Shown: positions 8,268-16,819, counted from the first letter of the stretch. The stretch: 64,000 nt of DNA from Aliishimia sp963678085 (GCA_963678085.1 OY782680.1:1922001-1986000); one strand, 5' to 3'. Numbers and translations are program-made. Notes: generated by a model from the letters alone, not told the origin.

Positions 8268-9169
8268 ATCTTGAATTCAAACATCTGCGGAGCATAAAAA
8301 CCATACATGAGGCGGGGAGTGTGGCGCGGGCGGCGGATATCCTAAATGTGACTCAATCAGCTTTGAGCCACCAAATCAAAGGTCTAGAAGAGCTTGCGGG
8401 AGTTGAGCTGTTTATTAGACGTTCAAAGCCCTTGCGCCTTTCATCTTCTGGACAGCGGCTTTTGCGATTGGCCGAGCAAGTTTTGCCGCAAGTGGAGGCT
8501 TTGCAAAACGAGTTTGCAAATTTGCAAAGCGGGCGGGCCGGGCGTTTGCATATTGCGATTGAGTGCCACGCGTGTTTTGAATGGCTGTTTCCCGTCTTGG
8601 AAAGATTCCGAAAGACATGGCCCGAGGTTGATGTTGATATTCGTGCGGGGCTGGCCTTTGACGCGTTGCCTGCATTGCAAAAAGAGGATGTCGATTTGGT
8701 TGTTTCCTCTGATCCCGAAGAGATGCAAGATATAGAATTTGTTGAACTATTCGACTATGAGGCTGTCTTTGTTGCGGCTAAAAATCACCCATTGGCGCAG
8801 AAAGACTTCATCACAGCAGAAGATTTTCGAGGGCAAACTTTGATCACCTACCCTGTTGACCGGGCTCGGCTGGACATATTTTCTCAACTGCTTATGCCCG
8901 CAAAAGTTGAGCCTGCCTCCATCCGGCAGGTCGAGCTTACGGCGGTTATTCTTTTATTGGTTGCGTCAGGACGCGGGGTTTCTGTGTTGCCGGATTGGGT
9001 GGTCCGCGAGGTGAAGTATTCGTCAGATTATGTGACGCGTCCGTTAACCGAAAAGGGGGTGACGCGGCGACTTTATGCTGCCTGCCGTGAGAAGGATTTT
9101 CGGCAGGCTTATATGACAGACTTGATAGCCTTCGCACGTGAAGAGGCGCGGAATTTGCAAAATCAATAA
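8261..9169 (+). CDS. metR: LysR-family regulator, MetR type
   Basis: A 302-residue LysR regulator with an N-terminal winged helix-turn-helix (KTIHEAGSVARAADILNVTQ, then SALSHQIKGLEELAGVELF) and a periplasmic-binding-like effector domain. It resembles enterobacterial MetR along its length: LHIAIECHACFEWLFPVLE, DLVVSSDPEE, LFDYEAVFVAAKNHPLA and LITYPVDRARLDIF. MetR uses homocysteine as co-effector and controls methionine genes. Its position divergent from metF strongly supports the assignment. AGGA six bases before ATG 8261 fixes the start. Three TTTGCAAA copies occur within 29 bases at residues 80-90 (coding LQNEFANLQS), and one at the very end. Confidence 0.88.
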   Translation: MKYLEFKHLRSIKTIHEAGSVARAADILNVTQSALSHQIKGLEELAGVELFIRRSKPLRLSSSGQRLLRLAEQVLPQVEALQNEFANLQSGRAGRLHIAIECHACFEWLFPVLERFRKTWPEVDVDIRAGLAFDALPALQKEDVDLVVSSDPEEMQDIEFVELFDYEAVFVAAKNHPLAQKDFITAEDFRGQTLITYPVDRARLDIFSQLLMPAKVEPASIRQVELTAVILLLVASGRGVSVLPDWVVREVKYSSDYVTRPLTEKGVTRRLYAACREKDFRQAYMTDLIAFAREEARNLQNQ

Positions 9170-9239
9170 TTGCAAATTTCTTGAGCTAAGGTCACAGGCA
9201 GTGTAGGAGCGCGCATCGCTCAGTAAACCGGAGATTATC

Positions 9240-10028
9240 ATGCAAGGCAGCGCCAACCTCAATATTATGTTAAAGGCAGCGCGCAAGGCAGGCCGGTCTT
9301 TGGTCAAAGATTTTCGCGAAGTGGAAAATTTGCAAACTTCTCTGAAGGGGGCCGGGGATTTTGTGTCTAGGGCTGATCTCGAATCCGAGCGGATTTTGAA
9401 GGAAGAGCTTATGGGCGCGCGCCCGACCTATGGCTGGCTGGCAGAGGAAGGCGGGGCGCAAGATGGGCAGGATCCAACGCGGAAATGGATTGTGGACCCG
9501 CTAGATGGGACAACAAATTTTCTGCATGGATTGCCGCATTGGGCGATTTCTATCGCGTTGGAACATAAGGGAAAAATAGTTTCTGCGGTTGTTTTTGATG
9601 CCGCTAAGGAAGAGATGTATTTCGCAGAGAAGGGGCAGGGGGCCTGGATGAATGATACGCGGCTTCGCGTTTCATCCCGTTCGCGTTTGATCGAATCGAT
9701 TTTTGCGACCGGGCTGCCCTTTGCTGGGCGCGCTGATTTGCCTGAAACCTTGCAAGATCTTGCGCGTTTGTTGCCCGCCTGCGCGGGGGTGCGGCGTTGG
9801 GGGGCGGCGTCACTTGATTTAGCTTATGTTGCTGCGGGCCGCTATGATGGGTATTGGGAGCGGGGACTTAAATCCTGGGACTTGGCGGCAGGTGCCCTTA
9901 TCGTCAAAGAAGCGGGAGGGCTTGTTGAGGCCATGCAGTCTGATGATGAGCCGCATATAACAGGAGATGTTATTTGCGCCAATGAGCCCATATTTGCAAA
10001 ATTTTCCAAGGTAATCAGGCCATTATAA
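9240..10028 (+). CDS. suhB: inositol monophosphatase family protein
   Basis: A 262-residue Mg-dependent phosphatase of the inositol monophosphatase/SuhB family. Metal-binding motifs are present in order: WLAEEGG near residue 66, the signature WIVDPLDGTTNFLHG near residue 84, and SWDLAAGALIVKEAGG near 220. The physiological substrate in alphaproteobacteria is not certain; in E. coli SuhB also binds the rRNA antitermination complex. GGAG precedes ATG 9240. It follows metR by 70 bases. TTTGCAAA occurs at 9329 and 9993 inside the gene and at 10034 just past the stop. Confidence 0.9.
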   Translation: MQGSANLNIMLKAARKAGRSLVKDFREVENLQTSLKGAGDFVSRADLESERILKEELMGARPTYGWLAEEGGAQDGQDPTRKWIVDPLDGTTNFLHGLPHWAISIALEHKGKIVSAVVFDAAKEEMYFAEKGQGAWMNDTRLRVSSRSRLIESIFATGLPFAGRADLPETLQDLARLLPACAGVRRWGAASLDLAYVAAGRYDGYWERGLKSWDLAAGALIVKEAGGLVEAMQSDDEPHITGDVICANEPIFAKFSKVIRPL

Positions 10029-10044
10029 CCTGGTTTGCAAATAT

Positions 10045-10698
10045 TTACACATGTGTCTGGGCGCTATGGCGCTCCGGGGCTTCCAGGTGGGGAATAGCGT
10101 TGAAGAGGACAGGGGACCAAGTGCCGCCGATGGGATGCAGGCGGTGCATCGAGCTGTTGTAGATTGCGAGGGCGATCCGGGCCATTTGACGAATGTTAAG
10201 GTCGAGATGCAAGCGCATAGACATCGCAATTAACCCTCCAGAAGTTACCACGAGCGCGGGGCCCTGACCCTCTGCGATCTCGCGCAGCACATCTTTGATC
10301 CGAGTTTCGAATTCTGAGAACCGCTCTGGCACATCTTCGAGCTTATCTTGCTGCCAATATTCCAGCACGGTTGGGAAATGCTCTACGAAATGGTTGGGCT
10401 GAGAGGGGATTGAGATCCCGTGCTCGGTCTCCAGGGCGCGGCTCATGGTGAAATATTCCAACTCGTTCAGGCGCGCATCTTCGACCGGGTCCAATTCCAT
10501 ATTCATCGCAAGAGCGGTTTCTTTGTGTCTCCTGAGTGTGCCGACATAGAGGCGATTGTGGAAATTTCGGGTCTCTTTCAGGTGCGCGCCGAGCCAAGTG
10601 GCCTGGCTACGACCCAGGTCACTGAGTTGGTCATACTCAGCCTCATTCTGCGCTTGGCTGTTGGCCTGGCCGTGACGGATGAGTGTGATGTGGGACAT
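10045..10698 (-). CDS. histidine phosphatase family protein
   Basis: A 217-residue member of the phosphoglycerate-mutase-like superfamily. The first catalytic motif LIRHGQ is intact at the N-terminus. In the second motif, where the classic enzymes have SHGG, this protein reads VVTSGGLIAM, so the second histidine is missing; this variant occurs in some subfamilies and makes the activity uncertain. ATG 10698 gives the family start MSHITLIRHG; the ribosome site is weak. It lies 77 bases downstream of the HD-GYP gene on the same strand and converges on suhB. Substrate unknown. Confidence 0.82.
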   Translation of the reverse strand: MSHITLIRHGQANSQAQNEAEYDQLSDLGRSQATWLGAHLKETRNFHNRLYVGTLRRHKETALAMNMELDPVEDARLNELEYFTMSRALETEHGISIPSQPNHFVEHFPTVLEYWQQDKLEDVPERFSEFETRIKDVLREIAEGQGPALVVTSGGLIAMSMRLHLDLNIRQMARIALAIYNSSMHRLHPIGGTWSPVLFNAIPHLEAPERHSAQTHV

Positions 10699-10775
10699 AG
10701 GAGGCGGAACCTTTCGCGTGATTTGTGCCGTTTTGCCGGGAAACCGCTTAAACTGTCCAGTTGAAATATTGCAAA

Positions 10776-12287
10776 TCAAACCGCTTGGGCTGCTGGGGCG
10801 GAGGTCAAGGCCCCATCTGATAATTCCGCGGCAATGGCTTTAATCTCTTCTTCTTGGGCCAAAAACGCCTCGACAAGGTCGGGATCGAAATGAGAGCCAG
10901 CCCCGTCAAGGATGATTTTGCGCGCCTCGCTATGGCTTTTCGCCGCTTTATAGACCCGCTTTGACCGTAGGGCGTCATAGACATCTGAGACTGCCATAAT
11001 CCGTGCGCTGAGCGGAATTGCCTCGCCGGACAATCCGCTTGGATAACCGGATCCATCCCATTTTTCGTGGTGTGAGCGTGCGATCTCAGCGGCAACGCGC
11101 AAGAATGCATTTCCGCCAGCGCTGAGTTCCGCATCTTCTAGCGCCTCAGCCCCAAGGGCGGCATGTGTTTTCATGATCACGAACTCTTCATCGGTCAGCT
11201 TGCCGGGTTTGCGCAGGACCGCGTCTGGAATCCCCACTTTGCCAATATCGTGCAGGGGGGCGGCTTCGACGATGGTTTCAATGACGCTGGGCGTGAGGAG
11301 ATCCTGGTATTTGGGGGTTTTTTGCAGCGCCTCTGCCAAAAGCCGCGTGTAAATCTGGGTGCGGACCAAATGCAGTCCGGTTTCCTCATCGCGCTTTGAG
11401 GACAGGGAGACGAGGCAGCGGATAATGGCCGAACGTGAGCCGGAGACTTCTTCAACCAATGCGCGCAGGCGCCGGATTGTGAGATTGGTCAGGGAAGCCA
11501 AGTGCCCAAATTCGTCATTGGAAAACACAGTGACTTGAGAGCTTAGCTCTCCACGTTTTACTGCCTCAAGAGCGCGGGTTTCTTCGCTCAGGCTATAGCT
11601 GATTTTCGCGCCAAAACGGCGGATCACCACGAAATTATACCCAAAGACGATCCCCATTACGCAGGAAATATCGAGCAGGACAATGGCTTGCACCATCCCG
11701 TCATCCATCTCTAAATTGCGCGCCCATATCAGATCTTTCAATGCGACCAACAGGGCGGTGATGCCGACAATGGCGATATTCACGATGGAGAACAGGACAA
11801 AGCGGGTTTGGTAGGGCATAAACTGCTCTGAAATGTCGAAATGTTGATTTTTCTTTTGCAGAGATTTTGCGCGCTGCAAGTCGGCCCTAAGCGCGATATC
11901 TACCGAGATGAAGTATCCGAGTACGGCGAAGGCAAAAAGTACCTTGGCGCCGCTTATCGGGGGAAAGCTGAACTGCATGAAGTTGAAGGCCGCAATTGCG
12001 AACCCTAGAACTGAGAAACTTATCAAATCAAGCCAGAACAACTGGGACGTGCGCGGCGCGCTCGCCTGCGCGTTTAACACCCACACGGCGCCCGCCCTTA
12101 AGCAGAAATGGAACATCACGGCGCAATATGCAGGCGTGAAAATCTGAAATAGGGTCAGATCATCCAAGTAAGGGCAAACTTGGTATCCGTAGATGCAATA
12201 GACCGTAAGAAACACCACATAGTGTTTCAGTACATAGCTACTCTCGCCGGCAACGGAAAGCTTGAGGGAATGGGCCCTAGGTGTCAT
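10776..12287 (-). CDS. membrane HD-GYP domain phosphodiesterase
   Basis: A 503-residue signalling protein. The N-terminal half has about six hydrophobic membrane segments, followed by a HAMP-like linker near residues 210-270 and then an HD-GYP domain with PLHDIGKVGIPD and the hallmark HHEKWDGSGYPSGL. HD-GYP domains hydrolyse cyclic di-GMP using a bi- or trinuclear metal site; all the visible ligands are conserved, so it is probably active. The sensory input is unknown. No partner diguanylate cyclase is in the window. The start codon ATG 12287 has no strong ribosome site. Confidence 0.88.
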   Translation of the reverse strand: MTPRAHSLKLSVAGESSYVLKHYVVFLTVYCIYGYQVCPYLDDLTLFQIFTPAYCAVMFHFCLRAGAVWVLNAQASAPRTSQLFWLDLISFSVLGFAIAAFNFMQFSFPPISGAKVLFAFAVLGYFISVDIALRADLQRAKSLQKKNQHFDISEQFMPYQTRFVLFSIVNIAIVGITALLVALKDLIWARNLEMDDGMVQAIVLLDISCVMGIVFGYNFVVIRRFGAKISYSLSEETRALEAVKRGELSSQVTVFSNDEFGHLASLTNLTIRRLRALVEEVSGSRSAIIRCLVSLSSKRDEETGLHLVRTQIYTRLLAEALQKTPKYQDLLTPSVIETIVEAAPLHDIGKVGIPDAVLRKPGKLTDEEFVIMKTHAALGAEALEDAELSAGGNAFLRVAAEIARSHHEKWDGSGYPSGLSGEAIPLSARIMAVSDVYDALRSKRVYKAAKSHSEARKIILDGAGSHFDPDLVEAFLAQEEEIKAIAAELSDGALTSAPAAQAV

Positions 12288-12354
12288 GCCCTGAATCTAC
12301 ATCATACAGGTTTTGAAACGCTTAATGCCCTTGAAAAATTGGGACGCAGCGCCC

Positions 12355-13248
12355 CTAAATCTGCAGTTTGTATTTCTGTTGAATCTCCCTCAGATCGAGA
12401 TGGTCGCGCACTCCAATACAGATGAGGCCGACATGTTCGCGGTGTTCGGGCCAAGATACCTCGGCCCGTCTCCCGGCAATTTGGACCAAGGCCATGCGGC
12501 CTGAAAGATCCTGAACAAAGCCTTTGGCGCGCAGTACGCCAAAACTTGGGCATGTTAGCTCTTGGGCCAGCGCCTCCGCATCAAGCGGAGCGTCGAAGGT
12601 CAGAGCAACGCTACTATATTGTGCATCTGCATGGGGACGGGCAATGTGCGGCTCGTTTCGCGAAAACTCTCCTAATAGGATGGAATTGAGAACACGCCCT
12701 TGGATGGCCTCAAGATGCGACGTATTTGGCCAATGTAAATTTAACCATTTCGTGAGATTATTCAAGCAATCATTTGAAATTAAATCGGTTTTGCTAAAAA
12801 TTACCATATCCGCGTCAGAGAGCTGGCGCTCTATCGTGTCGCCAATATAGGTATCTTGCGCCATTTTCTGAATGGAACTTGCATCTGCAAGCACCATAAT
12901 CCCGCGCAGCGATAATTCCTCGACCAGCCCGATCGTGATTGCAATCGAGCCGGGAAGCGCCACGCCAGAGGCCTCAATCACAATATGATCCGGCTGGGGT
13001 GATAGGCCTGCAAGCCGCGTCAGAGCTGCAGAGAGATCACTGCCAAAAGAGCAACAGATGCACCCGCCCGCAATCGAGATCAGATCATCGCCGGTGGCTT
13101 CAATAAGGTCTTCGTCAATTGGCAGCGCGCCGAACTCATTCACCAAAACACAGATACGTGCGCCGTTTGCTTGGCGCAGCATTTGGTTCACCAGTGTCGT
13201 TTTCCCCGCGCCCAGATAGCCTCCAAGCACGGTAACGGGCAGGCTCAT
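12355..13248 (-). CDS. G3E-family GTPase (CobW-like metallochaperone)
   Basis: A 297-residue G3E GTPase. Walker A is GGYLGAGKTTL, the metal-binding CxCC motif is GGCICCSFG, Walker B/switch is IEASGVALP and the guanine motif is FSKTDL (S replacing N). A short CobW C-terminal domain follows. Members load metals into enzymes (CobW cobalt, ZNG1/YeiR zinc, HypB and UreG nickel). There is no histidine-rich tail. Its ATG overlaps the stop of the preceding amidohydrolase as ATGA, so the two are translated together, and the amidohydrolase is a candidate client. That last point is inference. cobT is more than 12 kb away, so a cobalamin role is not implied by context. Confidence 0.87.
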   Translation of the reverse strand: MSLPVTVLGGYLGAGKTTLVNQMLRQANGARICVLVNEFGALPIDEDLIEATGDDLISIAGGCICCSFGSDLSAALTRLAGLSPQPDHIVIEASGVALPGSIAITIGLVEELSLRGIMVLADASSIQKMAQDTYIGDTIERQLSDADMVIFSKTDLISNDCLNNLTKWLNLHWPNTSHLEAIQGRVLNSILLGEFSRNEPHIARPHADAQYSSVALTFDAPLDAEALAQELTCPSFGVLRAKGFVQDLSGRMALVQIAGRRAEVSWPEHREHVGLICIGVRDHLDLREIQQKYKLQI

Positions 13249-14912
13249 AGCTCTGAGGCCGCAAAAACGCGCCCGCCCTGCACCGTGCCCCAAACGGGGA
13301 TATCTTTCAGCTCTTGCGGATCACACGCGGTTGGATCTTCTTCCAACACGGCGAAATCAGCCTGTTTGCCAACCTCAATCGAGCCAACCTCTCCATCCAA
13401 ATGAAGCGTATAGGCGGCCCCCATCGTGATGGCATAAAGCGCCTCGCCCACCGAAATACGCTCCTCTTGCCCTTGAATGCGCCCAGATGCGGTTTGCCGC
13501 GTTACTGCACACCAGGCTGTAAAAAGTGGGCCAAGCGGGGTGACAGGGGCATCAGAGTGAATGGCCATGGGCACCCCAGACTCCAGCGCTGTGCGGCAGG
13601 CATTCATGCGCAAGGCGCGCTCTGGCCCGACGGTCAGGCGGTAATGCTCATCCCCCCAATAATAATGGTGATTGGCAAAAAGGTTGACACACATGCCCAG
13701 CTTGGCGGCCTGCATAAATTGCGCGCGATCAGCGAGCTGGCAATGTTGCAGGGTAAAGCGATGATCGGGCTGGGGATGCGCCATCAGGGCAGGGGCCAGC
13801 TTTTCCAGCGCCAATTGCGTGGCCTGATCGCCATTGGTGTGTGTGTGCACCTGAATCCCCGCCTCAAGCGCGCGATGATAGATTTCCGAAAGATGCTCGG
13901 GCGCAATGTACCAAAGCCCGTTGGGTGCGCCATTGTGATAGCCGGGCCAACGCATACGGGCCGAAAAGCCTTGGATCGAGCCATCTGCCACGATCTTGAT
14001 CCGCCCCAAACGCAGCCTATCGGTCGAGCGAGTTTTCAGATCTGCCACGATTTTGATCAGCTCTTCGGGCGTGTGGCCCATGAAGAATTTCAGTGGAACC
14101 ACCCGTGCTGGGTAATCGGGCTCACCCGTGACGCGCAGCATCATCTCGACGCCTTCAGGTTCAAGGCGGGCCGCAAGATCCGTGATCGTCGTGGTGCCGG
14201 TGCGCACACATAGCTTGGCAAAACGCCGCAACCCGTCTTCATCGGCGTCAAGCAGGCTGCGCTCAAAATCCACGAATGGGCCAACCGGTGTCATGACTTC
14301 TGGTCCCTTCAGCTCACCCGTGGGCAGACCGTCCTCACCCAAAGGAATCGCTGGGGAGTTCAGACCGGGTTTGAGCAGACCTGCCAGTTCGAGCGCCTTT
14401 GAGTTGACATTCATGATATGGCCGGAGGCGTGCAAAACGCCAATGGGACGGGTGGTCGAGACGCGGTCCAGGTCGTGGCGCGTGACGCGCTCATTATTCA
14501 TATAGATCGGATCAAGTTGCCAACCGGCCAGAGGCGCTTGGGGATCGGCGAGCTTGGCCGAGGCTTCGCGTAGACGCGCGACAACCGCGTCAATGGATTT
14601 CAGGCCCGGCCATATTTTGCCATCCGGGTCCATGCGGTCGAACCAGCCGCAATAGGTCTTGGACCAAAGCGAGCCCTCCATCGTATGGGCATGCCCCTCA
14701 ACAAAGCCGGGCATGAGAATTTTGTCGGCAAAGCGATCATCCAGCGTATACTCGCCCCAGTTTTCCAGCTCGCGAAGTGTGCCAACCCCAAGAATACGAC
14801 CCTCGCGCACCGCCACATGGCTAGCCTCATGACTTGCCACATGACTTGTCACTGGGCGCGATGGGTTCATGGTCAGTATTTTTTTGGCTGCAAAGATCGT
14901 TGTCGTTGGCAT
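13245..14912 (-). CDS. amidohydrolase family protein (YtcJ-like)
   Basis: A 555-residue metal-dependent hydrolase of the amidohydrolase-3 (YtcJ) group. Metal-site motifs are GFVEGHAHTMEG near residue 75, HTHTNGDQA (residue about 370), LQHCQLADR, and the C-terminal HSDAPVTP aspartate. Family members cleave exocyclic amide or formamide-type bonds; substrate cannot be told from sequence. ATG 14912 is preceded by GGGGAG. It overlaps the G3E GTPase gene by ATGA, forming a two-gene unit, and lies 54 bases downstream of the transglycosylase gene on the same strand. Confidence 0.86.
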   Translation of the reverse strand: MPTTTIFAAKKILTMNPSRPVTSHVASHEASHVAVREGRILGVGTLRELENWGEYTLDDRFADKILMPGFVEGHAHTMEGSLWSKTYCGWFDRMDPDGKIWPGLKSIDAVVARLREASAKLADPQAPLAGWQLDPIYMNNERVTRHDLDRVSTTRPIGVLHASGHIMNVNSKALELAGLLKPGLNSPAIPLGEDGLPTGELKGPEVMTPVGPFVDFERSLLDADEDGLRRFAKLCVRTGTTTITDLAARLEPEGVEMMLRVTGEPDYPARVVPLKFFMGHTPEELIKIVADLKTRSTDRLRLGRIKIVADGSIQGFSARMRWPGYHNGAPNGLWYIAPEHLSEIYHRALEAGIQVHTHTNGDQATQLALEKLAPALMAHPQPDHRFTLQHCQLADRAQFMQAAKLGMCVNLFANHHYYWGDEHYRLTVGPERALRMNACRTALESGVPMAIHSDAPVTPLGPLFTAWCAVTRQTASGRIQGQEERISVGEALYAITMGAAYTLHLDGEVGSIEVGKQADFAVLEEDPTACDPQELKDIPVWGTVQGGRVFAASEL

Positions 14913-14966
14913 CACGCGCTCCCCAGTTTCCATAGGGGGCAATGGTTAACGCGCTGTGCCTGCTTG

Positions 14967-16127
14967 TCAAAGGGCCTTGAGCAAAGCCGGGGTCGGCCAG
15001 GCATCTGCGGGCAGGCCGAGACGCTTTTGTTCGGCTTGAACGGCTGCGCGCGTGCGTGCGCCCAAAATGCCATCCACCTTACCCACATCATACCCGCGCG
15101 CTTGGAGGCGTCGTTGCAGCTCTTTCATCTGGGCACCTGTGAGACCCGCGTCAGGCCTGCCAGCGTCATAGACCGGCGCGCCTTCGATGCGGGTCGCGAA
15201 ATAAGCTGCGGTCAGGACATATGTAAAGCTTTGGTTCCATTCGAAAAATACTTCGAAATTGGGGTAGGCAAGGAAGGCCGGCCCTTTATGGCCTTGGGGT
15301 AAGATCACCGAGGCGGGCAAGTTGGTGAGTGATCCGTGGCGGGCACGCACACCGAGCTTTTCCCATTCTTTGGCGCTGCGGCTGGTGTGCAGGCCCGTTT
15401 GTTCCCAGTCAAAATCCTTTGGCAGTGTTATCTCTTGCAGCCAAGGCTCCCCGGCGCGCCAGCCAAAATGGCTCAGCATTTTCCCGCCCGACATTAACGC
15501 ATCGGGGGCGGAGGTTTTCAGCGACACTTTGCCATCGCCATCCCCATCCACACCATTCTCTAAGATATCGCCCGGCAGCATTTGCACCATGCCAATTTCC
15601 CCAGCCCAGGCCCCGGTGGTGCGGCTTGGGTTGAACTGCCCGCGGTTGTAAAGCTCAAGCGCGGCAAAGACTTGCGGACGGAACAATTCGGGCCGCCGAC
15701 AATCATGGCTCAGCGTGACCAGAGCATTTAACGTATTGTAATTCCCTTGAAATGTGCCGAAATCCGTTTCAAAGGCCCAAAAGGCCAAGAGCACACCGCG
15801 ACTGATGCCATATTCCTTTTCGACCCTGTCGAACACGCGATCCATTTTTTGCGCTAAATTCTGAGCTTTTTTAAGGCGTTGCGCGGAAATCAATCTTTGC
15901 GAGAATTCCAAGAATGGTTTTTGAAACACCCCTTGCGCGCGATCCGCTTTCAGAACTTTGGGATCTTGGGCCACATTGCTAAAAAACTGATTTACTTGGG
16001 TTTTTGAATAGCCTAGCTCCCGTGCCTCCTTTTTCAGATCATTGACGAAACTCCCAAATTTTCCACCACAGGCAGCGGCAGAGACGGGCGAGAGGAGAGC
16101 GGCGAGGAGGGGCAGAGTATAACGCAT
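14967..16127 (-). CDS. lytic murein transglycosylase with peptidoglycan-binding domain
   Basis: A 386-residue exported protein: signal peptide (about residues 1-19, ending ..PVSAAA), then an MltB-type SLT_2 catalytic domain, then a C-terminal peptidoglycan-binding domain (MKELQRRLQARGYDVGKVDG). The catalytic glutamate is in AFWAFETDFG and the GEIGMVQMLP segment forms the active-site floor. A DGDGDGKVS loop near residue 200 looks like the calcium-binding EF-hand known in MltB. It cleaves glycan strands to 1,6-anhydro-muropeptides during wall turnover. No lipobox is evident, so it is probably periplasmic and soluble. Confidence 0.9.
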   Translation of the reverse strand: MRYTLPLLAALLSPVSAAACGGKFGSFVNDLKKEARELGYSKTQVNQFFSNVAQDPKVLKADRAQGVFQKPFLEFSQRLISAQRLKKAQNLAQKMDRVFDRVEKEYGISRGVLLAFWAFETDFGTFQGNYNTLNALVTLSHDCRRPELFRPQVFAALELYNRGQFNPSRTTGAWAGEIGMVQMLPGDILENGVDGDGDGKVSLKTSAPDALMSGGKMLSHFGWRAGEPWLQEITLPKDFDWEQTGLHTSRSAKEWEKLGVRARHGSLTNLPASVILPQGHKGPAFLAYPNFEVFFEWNQSFTYVLTAAYFATRIEGAPVYDAGRPDAGLTGAQMKELQRRLQARGYDVGKVDGILGARTRAAVQAEQKRLGLPADAWPTPALLKAL

Positions 16128-16456
16128 AAGGCACCTTTGATCACAGTATAGTTAAGAATAGGTATAAGCACCGTCCATCAAGCTCGCCAGAGTTGCTTTG
16201 TGCTAACGCATACCATTGCCGCCGATCGTATCGCACCACCCATAGTTGGAATTCCGCTCATATTGGCGAAATTTTTAATTGCGCTTGAAACGGGCCTGAT
16301 GCGTTCATTATAAATATGAACTGCGGGGTGAGCGGGATTTAAAATGCTGTGGCGCGCCGAATAAGTTAATAATTACGAATGAGTTGTTAACGATTTATTT
16401 CAATTGCCAGCTACGCTCTTGAGCGTGATAAACTTTGTGCGATCCTAGGAGACGAA
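16128..16456. other. intergenic region between divergent genes
   Basis: About 330 bases, AT-richer than its surroundings, with no credible reading frame. A small inverted repeat ACGCTC-TT-GAGCGT (16413-16426) sits about 30 bases before the receiver gene and could be a regulator site. Promoters for both flanking genes must lie here but no clean -35/-10 pair stands out. Confidence 0.5.
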
Positions 16457-16819
16457 ATGAGCGTCCTTATCGTTGCAAGTAATGATGTTCTTGGTGTGCT
16501 TTGGGAGAAGCACTTGATTCGCCATGAGCTCGAAACGCAGCTCGTTTTTACCTCCGATGCTGCGATCAAGGCTTTGGATAACACCTATCCAGATCTCATT
16601 GTGCTTGATCTGGACCTCGCCGGGGGGCAAGCCTTGTGCATCGCTGATTATGCCAATTTTCGCCACCCAGAAGCGCACGTAATCTTTGTGACCAATTCGC
16701 GGTTCTTCTCGGATGGCTCCATTTTCAAGCACGCCTCAAACGCATGCGCCTATGTTCCGGCTGCGACGCCGCCCGAAGATTTATCCGCAATTATCGAGCA
16801 TTACGTCGAACAGGGTTAG
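16457..16819 (+). CDS. degenerate response-regulator receiver protein
   Basis: A 120-residue single-domain protein with the receiver pattern: beta-1 VLIVAS, DLIVLDLDLAGG around the phosphorylation position (Asp53), VIFVTNS for the conserved Thr/Ser, and YVPAATPP where the conserved K-P should be. The acidic pair after beta-1 is Asn-Asp in a shifted place, and the conserved lysine is gone. It may therefore not be phosphorylated normally and could act as a pseudo-receiver or adaptor. AGGAGA precedes ATG 16457. No kinase lies nearby. The stop overlaps that of the converging GST by four bases. Confidence 0.75.
   Translation: MSVLIVASNDVLGVLWEKHLIRHELETQLVFTSDAAIKALDNTYPDLIVLDLDLAGGQALCIADYANFRHPEAHVIFVTNSRFFSDGSIFKHASNACAYVPAATPPEDLSAIIEHYVEQG

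Larger units (their letters stand above)
5739..10041. repeat. cluster of 16 TTTGCAAA palindromes
   Basis: Exact TTTGCAAA begins at 5739, 5763, 6048, 6076, 6635, 6894, 7819, 7840, 7906, 8500, 8513, 8521, 9154, 9329, 9993 and 10034. Near copies include TTTGCAGA at 5749, CTTGCAAA at 6919 and ATTGCAAA at 9169. In the remaining 60 kb I found only two (31606 and 54643). Fifteen copies are inside pgi, metF, metR and suhB; the sixteenth is just after suhB. They occur in different frames: Leu-Gln (eight), Phe-Ala (six), Cys-Lys (one). This argues for a DNA-level signal rather than a protein repeat. At 8513-8528 two copies abut directly. Confidence 0.9.

Noticed and set aside
8500..8528. TTTGCAAA pair as a classical PccR/ScfR operator
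   Set aside because: Spacings are 5 and 0 bases rather than 4, and the site lies 240 bases inside metR, so an ordinary promoter operator is unlikely.
13314..14213. 299-residue open frame on the plus strand
   Set aside because: Antisense to the amidohydrolase gene, whose motifs and coupling to the G3E gene are convincing.
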